DNA of 24,614 bases from Paulinella micropora (taxonomy: Eukaryota > Cercozoa > Imbricatea > Euglyphida): the NCBI GenBank assembly GCA_009731375.1, contig BJOX01000352.1, positions 287,168-311,781 on the forward strand. Direction: 5' to 3'. Positions 20,319 through 24,614 of this stretch are shown here, in pieces. Below the pieces are notes generated by a model. It was not told the DNA's origin. It did not search any database and was given only the letters and a program-made list of their open reading frames with translations. The first letter of the stretch is position 1; each line of letters begins with the position of its first letter. The translations under genes were made by a program, and so were the position numbers.

Positions 20319-20923
20319 NNNNNNNNNNCCCCCCCCCCCCCCCCCCCGCTTCACCCACCCAAAAAAGGCAAAAACACGCAAGTGCTAGATGAGCTGACCG
20401 TCATTCCATAACGGTCACCGTAGCTCTGGCCATATCCGCCATAACCTGGGCCGCCATAACCGCCTTGCTGGTAACCACCGGCTAGCATCGGACAGTAAAT
20501 GGGTAGGTGGTTGCACAGATAAGGTAGATAGATGGAGAGGTAGCCATAATCAGAAATACACGCAAAAAGTACATATACGTCTTCTTTGCACCATGACGTA
20601 TGACTCAGTCTTGAGAACAAAAAAAAAGTTTCCCTCCTTGTTGCTTGGTGAAGATCTGGAGCTATATGGGGATGGGAAGAACATGGTAATGCAACTAGCA
20701 CATAAAGTGCAAGAAAGAGGAGATAAAAGAGTGGGTGAAGAAAAACAGTCAAGTCCTAACGGCCAGGCGTGCAGGACACAATAGAGCGAGAGAACAGAAT
20801 AAAAAAAAACCACGAGAAGAGAAGACAAGAAATACAGAATGAGGAGTGATTGTAGATAGTGAGACCATAGCCGTATTCCGTGTCTTCGGCTTTCACGCCC
20901 ACTAGGGAGAGAACAGCAAGCAT
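14869..20923 (-). CDS. Secreted Gly-Tyr-rich repeat protein, 13 exons
   Basis: Hand-built model; exons in order: 20923-20866, 20481-20399, 20101-20032, 19942-19829, 19749-19723, 19530-19482, 19194-18917, 17925-17815, 16653-16612, 16414-16373, 15979-15941, 15288-15223, 14999-14869. All introns are GT-AG. The lengths sum to 1110 nt, 369 residues plus TAA, and every junction keeps the Gly-Tyr frame. Residues 1-12 are a hydrophobic leader (MLAVLSLVGVKA) followed by EDTEYGY. Then come GGY repeats (20-133), an 11-residue GSKDSYGKDS(W/Y) repeat (134-226), DYDDYGKK repeats (227-263), more GGY (264-326) and GGYEAPKY repeats (327-369). Only about three Pro-rich residues clusters and no Cys are seen. 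An extracellular structural, adhesive or mineral-associated role is inferred from composition. The family is not recognised. The start could lie further upstream if an unseen first exon supplies MK-like residues before LFVML. Confidence 0.82.
15186..15217. repeat. (TAGG)n/(TAGA)n in intron 12
   Basis: Tetranucleotide tract next to the donor of exon 12. On the gene's strand it reads as a pyrimidine-rich (CTAC)n. Confidence 0.85.
15303..15430. repeat. Intronic hairpin repeat, copy 1
   Basis: TATGCGGC (15311-15318) and GCCGCATA (15390-15397) bound a long hairpin whose inner arms, AAATTTGACGTGTTTTGCGG and its complement, are perfect over 20 bp around a GC-rich loop. A conserved 3' flank, TTTTATCGGTAACCTGACC, follows. 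It lies in intron 11. The second copy is in intron 7 of the same gene. Confidence 0.85.
15608..15660. repeat. Simple repeat tracts in intron 11
   Basis: TATCTATCTATC and CCCCCCTCTCTCTC tracts. Further AAT/TAA-rich simple sequence occupies about 15771-15826 and TAG/TAA tracts 15890-15930. The rest of intron 11 shows nothing recognisable. Confidence 0.7.
16427..16610. repeat. TAGG/TAGA microsatellite with partial copies of exon 9
   Basis: Intron 9 is mostly (GTAG)n and (ATAG)n. At about 16511-16540 and 16427-16445 it carries copies of the end of exon 9 or its surroundings: GGCAGTTATGGTCTATC on the gene strand resembles exon 9's GGCAGCTATG plus donor GTCTATC, and CTACCACTACGGCA occurs twice. 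These pieces lack a usable acceptor and look like remnants of local exon duplication. Confidence 0.6.
16769..16986 (-). mobile_element. tRNA-derived SINE candidate
   Basis: On the minus strand the element opens with GCACCGCGA, then a pol III A box TAGCCCAGTGG (16977-16967) and B box AGTTCGATTCC (16935-16925) with tRNA-like spacing, and CGGTGCCA downstream. The T-arm does not pair properly and the D arm is poor, so it is not a working tRNA. About 150 bp of unrelated body follow, ending in an (ATT)n-type tail near 16769-16780. This head, body and simple tail is the layout of a tRNA-derived SINE. It lies in intron 8, in the gene's orientation. Confidence 0.55.
17040..17600. repeat. Diverged repeats in intron 8, about 120-140 bp period
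   Basis: Three copies of ACCTxAA...CTGGT...GCCACCCG occur at about 17144-17174, 17260-17290 and 17398-17428, preceded by CTCTGGTGxGC and GTACGTTCAAT-like pieces. GC content is higher than in surrounding intron. Two plus-strand frames stay open (183 and 162 codons), opposite to the host gene, but they show no domain and I do not call them genes. Confidence 0.5.
17815..17925 (-). CDS. Exon 8 of the Gly-Tyr-rich gene: DYDDYGKK repeats
   Basis: Encodes five tandem variants of DYDDYGKK/DYDDYRK, strongly charged and lacking Gly-Gly. The acceptor is ATGCAG and the donor G|GTATTA; both ends are phase 1. It is separated from exon 7 by a 991-bp intron containing the poly-A gap and a hairpin repeat. 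The mixed Asp/Lys composition contrasts with the neutral GGY exons and could bind cations. Confidence 0.85.
18035..18098. other. Poly-A run ending in a 10-N gap (intron 7)
   Basis: 54 A followed by ten N (18089-18098). The fixed-size N block after a homopolymer suggests a sequencing or scaffolding break, so the true length is unknown. It does not interrupt an exon of the model. Confidence 0.95.
18376..18500. repeat. Intronic hairpin repeat, copy 2
   Basis: Same element as at 15303-15430: AGTATATTATGCGGCTAGC, inverted arms TGTTTTGCGGGC/GCCCGCAAAACA, GGCGCGCCGCAT and the flank TTTTATCGGTAACCTGACC. Arms 18384-18464. It lies in intron 7, in the same orientation as copy 1. Confidence 0.85.
18917..19194 (-). 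CDS. Exon 7 of the Gly-Tyr-rich gene: SKDSYGKDS repeat array
   Basis: The largest internal exon (278 nt). It encodes about eight tandem copies of an 11-residue (33-bp) unit GSKDSYGKDS followed by W in the first two copies and Y afterwards, degenerating at the end to KDDYGKK. Copies are nearly identical at the DNA level, suggesting recent unequal exchange or slippage. It is entered in phase 2 (completing Trp from exon 6) and left in phase 1 at AAAAAAG|GTCATT. If that donor is not used, the frame stops 7 residues later. Confidence 0.85.
19186..19481 (-). repeat. Tandem duplication of intron 6 and the exon 7 edge
   Basis: Two related blocks (about 19186-19306 and 19315-19481) each start with GAGT/AGCTGTCCTTGCTTCCCCTG. 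They continue with AAGTAGGTAAG...AAGTAAGCAAG, GATAxxxTAAAGCCAG, ACTxxTAxxTATGAATGT and TTTCxxG. The block at 19307-19335 therefore contains a second copy of the exon 7 start (CAG|GGAAGCAAGGAC on the gene strand) with an intact acceptor but no donor. It is a decayed duplicate exon. Confidence 0.75.
20280..20347. other. Poly-C run with a 10-N gap (intron 2)
   Basis: About 39 C, ten N (20319-20328), then 19 C. On the gene strand this is poly-G. As with the poly-A gap, the true length is uncertain. Exons 2 and 3 on either side are complete. Confidence 0.95.
20866..20923 (-). CDS. Exon 1 of the Gly-Tyr-rich gene: signal peptide
   Basis: ATG at 20923 opens a short hydrophobic segment, LAVLSLVGVKA, with a plausible cleavage after VKA, then the acidic EDTEYGY. 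An in-frame TGA lies 27 nt upstream, so on unspliced sequence this is the first ATG. However, HKQLFV precedes it in frame and an AG at 20933-20934 could be an acceptor, so a slightly longer leader from an upstream mini-exon is possible. The donor G|GTCTCA leaves phase 1, completed as Ala by exon 2. Confidence 0.7.
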
Positions 20924-21065
20924 GACGAAAAGCTGTTTGTGGTGTTCTCACAGGTTTTTTTCAAAAAGTGGCGCGCGGGAAATGCAATATCGATAGCTGG
21001 CTGATCATTACAAAATGCCGTTCAGAGTGTTGCATGTTTTCACGGAAACTTCCAGCCGCACAGAA
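20924..21065. promoter_or_regulatory. Intergenic promoter region upstream of the Gly-Tyr-rich gene
   Basis: 142 bp between the leader ATG and the first ATG of a possible plus-strand gene. It includes TTTTTTTCAAAAAGTGGCGC and ATATCGATAG. No clear TATA box was identified; promoter function is inferred from position only. Confidence 0.35.
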
Positions 21066-21359
21066 ATGGCATTCAAGAGCCATTATTGTCCCTTCATTCT
21101 TTCGCTTTGTGTGCGTGTTTTAGAACCTACGCAGACCACCTCAAGTTGTGCTGGTATGAATGTAGGTAAGTGGTAGTTGCCAGTATTCCCAATCCAATTT
21201 CGAGCGAACTTCGGCCCAACGAAAACACGTCGCAAAGTAGCTTGCAAAGACCGCGCGATCTGCCTGCTGCATTCTGTTGGAGACATTCTGAAGTCTCGTC
21301 AGAAGTTTCATGGGTTTCAGGAGGAGAAAAGAAGGGAGCAAGAACTGCGTGCACTATTG
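21066..21359 (+). CDS. Possible 5' part of an unrecognised gene
   Basis: ATG at 21066 opens 36 codons starting MAFKSHYCPFILSLCVRVL, a short hydrophobic N-terminus, with a good donor (G|GTAAGT) at 21161. A second frame covering about 21180-21359 reads NFGPTKTRRKVACKDRAICL and a charged coiled-coil-like FQEEKRREQELRALL, ending at TTG|GTAAAT. The intron between them would be very short, so the exons may not belong together. The downstream acidic terminal exon candidates could be its 3' end. No family recognised. Confidence 0.25.
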
Positions 21360-21378
21360 GTAAATTATATAATTTACC
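21359..21378. repeat. Perfect 20-bp AT-rich palindrome
   Basis: GGTAAATTATATAATTTACC equals its own reverse complement. It coincides with the candidate donor site at the end of the coiled-coil-like frame, so the donor could be sequestered in a hairpin. Confidence 0.9.
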
Positions 21379-21616
21379 ATCTCATGTCACTGTCGCAGAT
21401 GGGTGGATGAGCAAAACGACATCCCGAAACCAATCGTCGTGTTGTGGCGTTTGCACTTTTTGAGTTGAGGGTGTTTTCACAAGTCTTGCACTCATTTGAA
21501 CAAAAAGTATACAATTATAACTTTGCTATTCATGTGAATAGGGATGAAGCAAATCCATACTACCCGACCAGCAAAGCCTTTTTTCGTTGCAAGCTATGTG
21601 GACGTGAGGCTTGGTC

Positions 21617-21617
<1 letters not shown>

Positions 21618-21677
<60 letters not shown>

Positions 21678-21684
21678 TCACTCG

Positions 21685-21700
<16 letters not shown>
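21618..21700. repeat. (CT)n and (CA)n microsatellite
   Basis: About 40 bp of CT, then about 20 bp of CA, then CT again, leading into the tetranucleotide block. Confidence 0.95.
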
Positions 21701-21726
<26 letters not shown>

Positions 21727-21875
21727 GTCTGTCTGTCTGTCTGTCTGTCTACTATCTATATATCTATCTATCTACCTATCTACCTATCTACCAATCTATC
21801 TATCCATCTATCTATCTATCTATCTATCTATAGATAGATAGATCTATAGATAGCTATCTATCTATCTATCTATCT

Positions 21876-21914
<39 letters not shown>

Positions 21915-22069
21915 TCTAGTCTATCTATCTACCTATCTATCTATCCTATCTATCTATCTATCTATCATCGATCTATCTATCTATCTATCTAGTCTATCTA
22001 GTCTATCTATCTATCTATCTATCTGTCTATCTATCTGTCTGTCTATCTGTCTGTCTATCTGTCTGTCTA

Positions 22070-22113
<44 letters not shown>

Positions 22114-22265
22114 CCTATCTAACTATCTGTCTATCTAGCTTCTTTCTTCCTATCTATCTATCTATCTATCTATCTACCTACCTACCTACCTACCTACCTA
22201 CTATCTATCTATCTATCTATCTATCCATCTATCCATCTATCCGTCTATCTTTATATCTTTATATC

Positions 22266-22329
<64 letters not shown>

Positions 22330-22562
22330 ATCTAATCTAATCTAATCTAATCTACTCTGATCTGATCTGATCTGATCTGATCTGATCTGAAATGATCTGA
22401 TCTGATCCGATCTGATCGAATCGAATCGAATCGAATCGAATCGAGCCATATATATATCCAACTGTGCATCCTGTCTATCTCCCTGTCTATCTATATCTAT
22501 CTATCTATCTATCTATCTATATATCTTCTATCTATCTTTCTATCTTTCTATCTATCTATCTT

Positions 22563-22590
<28 letters not shown>
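21697..22590. repeat. (TATC)n-dominated microsatellite block
   Basis: Long tetranucleotide arrays of TATC with TGTC, TACC, TTTC and CATC variants. Between 21830 and 21920 the array flips to GATA and back several times. A pentanucleotide series occupies 22327-22443. The open plus-strand frames rich in SIYL, YLSI and LSVC are by-products of the repeat, not genes. Confidence 0.97.
22327..22443. repeat. Pentanucleotide series CTAAT, CTGAT, CGAAT
   Basis: Successive short arrays of (CTAAT)n, (CTGAT)n and (CGAAT)n, each one or two substitutions from the next, with transition units between them. Confidence 0.9.
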
Positions 22591-22593
<3 letters not shown>

Positions 22594-22738
22594 ATTTGCA
22601 ACAGGTGACGAATTACAAGAAGAGTTCGACGAATTCATTGATTCTATCTATCTATCTTTCTATCCATATCTATCTATCTATCTATCTTTCTATTTGCAAC
22701 AGGTGTCACGAATTACAAGAAGAGTTCGACAAATTCAT

Positions 22739-22769
<31 letters not shown>

Positions 22770-22921
22770 AGGTGTCACGAATTACAAGAAGAGTTCGACA
22801 AATTCATTCTATCTATCTATCTATCTATCTATCTAATCTAACTATCTATCCTATCTATCTATCTTTCTATTTGCAACAGGTGTCACGAATCACAAGAAGT
22901 CTATCTATCCATCTGTCCATC

Positions 22922-22955
<34 letters not shown>

Positions 22956-23154
22956 GTCTGTCTGTCTGTCTGTCTGTTTCTGTCTGTCTGTGTATGTCTG
23001 TTTGTGTCTGTCTGTCTCTCTGTCTGCCCCTGTCTGTCTCTGTCTGTCTGTCTCTGTCTGTCTGTCTCTGTCTGTCTGTGTCTGTCTGTCTGTCTGTCTA
23101 TCTATCTTTCTATTTGCAACAGGTGTCACGAATTACAAGAAGAGTTCGACGGAT

Positions 23155-23156
<2 letters not shown>
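22594..23156 (+). pseudogene. Five truncated copies of a terminal exon in microsatellite
   Basis: Copies at about 22594-22641, 22690-22738, 22769-22809, 22870-22899 and 23112-23156 share TTTGCAACAG followed by GTGTCACGAATTACAAGAAG and usually AGTTCGACxAATTC. Each then dissolves into (TATC)n before the acidic end and stop present in the sixth copy. Copy 1 lacks two bases after the acceptor, copy 3 lacks TTTGCAACAG, and copy 4 ends early. All keep the same orientation, and pyrimidine-rich tetranucleotide precedes each one. Confidence 0.8.
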
Positions 23157-23219
<63 letters not shown>

Positions 23220-23228
23220 TTGCATCAG

Positions 23229-23280
23229 GTGTCACGAATTACAAGAAGAGTTCGACGAATTCGACGATGACGAGGTATAG
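23229..23280 (+). CDS. Candidate acidic terminal exon, full-length copy
   Basis: A pyrimidine-rich (TATC)n tract and TTTGCATCAG form a plausible branch/acceptor context. The exon then reads, in phase 2, [16 protein letters not shown] and TAG (23278-23280). The acidic C-terminus and the stop occur only in this copy, making it the likely original of the six. The other two phases are also open for most of its length, so the phase is inferred from the compositional sense of the acidic reading. Its upstream exons are not established; the frame at 21180-21359 ends in phase 0 and would need another exon between. Confidence 0.4.
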
Positions 23281-23317
<37 letters not shown>

Positions 23318-23351
23318 ATTATCTACCTATCTATCTAATTATCTACCTATA

Positions 23352-23385
<34 letters not shown>

Positions 23386-23476
23386 ATCTATCTATCTATC
23401 TATCTATTTATTTATCTATCTATTTATCTATCTTTCTATCTTCTATCAATCTATCCATCCATCCATCCATCCATCC

Positions 23477-23509
<33 letters not shown>

Positions 23510-23513
23510 CTTA

Positions 23514-23550
<37 letters not shown>

Positions 23551-23571
23551 CATCCATCGATCCATCCATCC

Positions 23572-23618
<47 letters not shown>

Positions 23619-23756
23619 CTACCTATCCTATCGACCCTACCTACCCTACCTACCCTACTTACCCTACTTACCCTACCTATCTTACCTATCTTACCTATCT
23701 TACCTATCTTACCTATCTTATCTATCTATCTACATATCTATCTATCTATCTATCTA
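23281..23756. repeat. (TATC)n block with higher-order CCTAC units
   Basis: TATC and CATC arrays, then at about 23622-23720 a run of 10-bp units changing from CCTACCTACC through CTTACCCTA to TTACCTATC. Confidence 0.95.
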
Positions 23757-23969
23757 TCTTTTTGGAAGCACAATCCTGTTCCCTCAGGGTGCCCTTTCTC
23801 GCTTGTTGAGCCCGGAATAAAACCCACAGTGCTCTGTCGGTTTATACTAGACTGTCGAACAGTCTCGAAACTCCATCTGCTTACTGGGCCCTCTGTAATG
23901 GAGGTGGGAGCTCGTTCTGCAAGGGGCGCTTTATGGAACGAGCCCTGGCCCCGCCTGGTACTAGGGAGC
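23757..23969. other. Unique sequence island between microsatellites
   Basis: About 210 bp of non-repetitive GC-richer DNA containing an inverted pair GCTCGTTC/GAACGAGC (about 23911-23943). No gene or RNA family recognised. It continues directly into the left arm of the terminal inverted repeat. Confidence 0.5.
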
Positions 23970-24107
23970 TTTGGTATTGCCTGTATCAGTCCCTTCCGTG
24001 CAAACATCACGGCTTAGCTGGGCATCGGGTTAATACTTTACCCACAGACTTCCTGGTTGACGAAATCAGAAGCTCCTTTTTTCTGACATTAGTCGATATT
24101 TCATCTA
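23970..24107 (+). repeat. Left arm of a perfect 138-bp inverted repeat
   Basis: By eye, every base matches the reverse complement of 24477-24614. The arm begins TTTGGTATTGCCTG and ends GATATTTCATCTA. As the right arm stops at the window edge, the repeat may extend further, into the unique island before 23970. Confidence 0.95.
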
Positions 24108-24130
24108 TCTATCTATCTATCTTATCTATT

Positions 24131-24164
<34 letters not shown>

Positions 24165-24321
24165 ATCTATCTATCTATCTATCTATCTATCTCTAATCTA
24201 TCTAATCTATGTATCTATGTATATATGTATCTGTCTGTCTGTCTCTGTCTATCTATCTATCTATCTATCTATCTACCTACCTACCTACCTACCTACTTAC
24301 CTACCTACCTACCTACCATCG

Positions 24322-24356
<35 letters not shown>

Positions 24357-24357
24357 G

Positions 24358-24422
<65 letters not shown>

Positions 24423-24437
24423 GACAGACAGACAGGC

Positions 24438-24472
<35 letters not shown>

Positions 24473-24476
24473 CATG
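24108..24476. repeat. Microsatellite spacer of the inverted repeat
   Basis: About 310 bp of (TATC)n with TGTC and TACC sections, then from 24422 (GACA)n and (GATA)n, the opposite strand's sequence. The spacer is therefore itself partly self-complementary. Confidence 0.95.
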
Positions 24477-24614
24477 TAGATGAAATATCGACTAATGTCA
24501 GAAAAAAGGAGCTTCTGATTTCGTCAACCAGGAAGTCTGTGGGTAAAGTATTAACCCGATGCCCAGCTAAGCCGTGATGTTTGCACGGAAGGGACTGATA
24601 CAGGCAATACCAAA
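24477..24614 (-). repeat. Right arm of the inverted repeat, cut by the window end
   Basis: Exact reverse complement of 23970-24107, ending at the last base of the window. Confidence 0.95.

Noticed and set aside
21544-24451. SIYL/YLSI-rich open frames
   Set aside because: They are translations of (TATC)n microsatellite.

Overview
The window is nuclear DNA from a eukaryote. It holds intronless divergent core histone genes, a spliced multi-exon gene for a secreted low-complexity protein, a Ty3/gypsy integrase remnant, a probable tRNA-derived SINE, foldback and MITE-like elements, and kilobases of micro- and minisatellite. I cannot place the species. Both histone genes carry a 3' hairpin followed by ACCCA, which points to a lineage with stem-loop (SLBP-type) histone mRNA processing, such as animals, green algae and some protists, and away from land plants and fungi.

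Layout. 1-133: (GA)n. 134-1460: head-to-head H2A (minus) and H2B (plus), 282 bp apart, each with a matching 3' hairpin exactly 45 nt after its stop codon. 1460-4817: no convincing gene; foldback elements, a dispersed 80-bp repeat in two copies and a diverged tandem duplication. 4818-6737: an unrecognised broken coding region with four stop codons in its main reading frame and a compensating pair of frameshifts. 6890-8925: two minisatellites sharing a CCCTCATACCCC core, with a small acidic possible exon just before them. 8926-12382: Ty3/gypsy remnant with intact zinc-binding and D,D-35-E residues but a nonsense codon and frameshifts, then a polypurine tract and a TGTAACACCC LTR start; no protease, RT or RNase H is visible and no 5' LTR was found. 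12383-14868: no convincing gene; a TA-flanked MITE and minor repeats.

14869-20923 (minus): the main new gene. I assembled 13 exons by hand: a hydrophobic leader, then Gly-Gly-Tyr, SKDSYGKDSW/Y, DYDDYGKK and GGYEAPKY repeats. The exon lengths sum to 1110 nt (369 residues plus stop), every junction keeps frame, and 10 of 12 introns are phase 1. It looks like an extracellular matrix, wall, adhesive or mineral-binding protein; the function is inferred from composition only. Its introns hold microsatellites, a SINE, two copies of a hairpin repeat, partial duplicates of neighbouring exons and two 10-N gaps.

21066-24614: a possible plus-strand gene begins 142 bp from the previous one, then about 2.1 kb of mostly (TATC)n microsatellite. 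Embedded in it are six copies of a short block that looks like an acidic terminal exon with its own splice acceptor; only the last copy keeps the full exon and stop. The window ends in a perfect 138-bp inverted repeat around a microsatellite spacer, which may be a real palindrome or an assembly fold-back.
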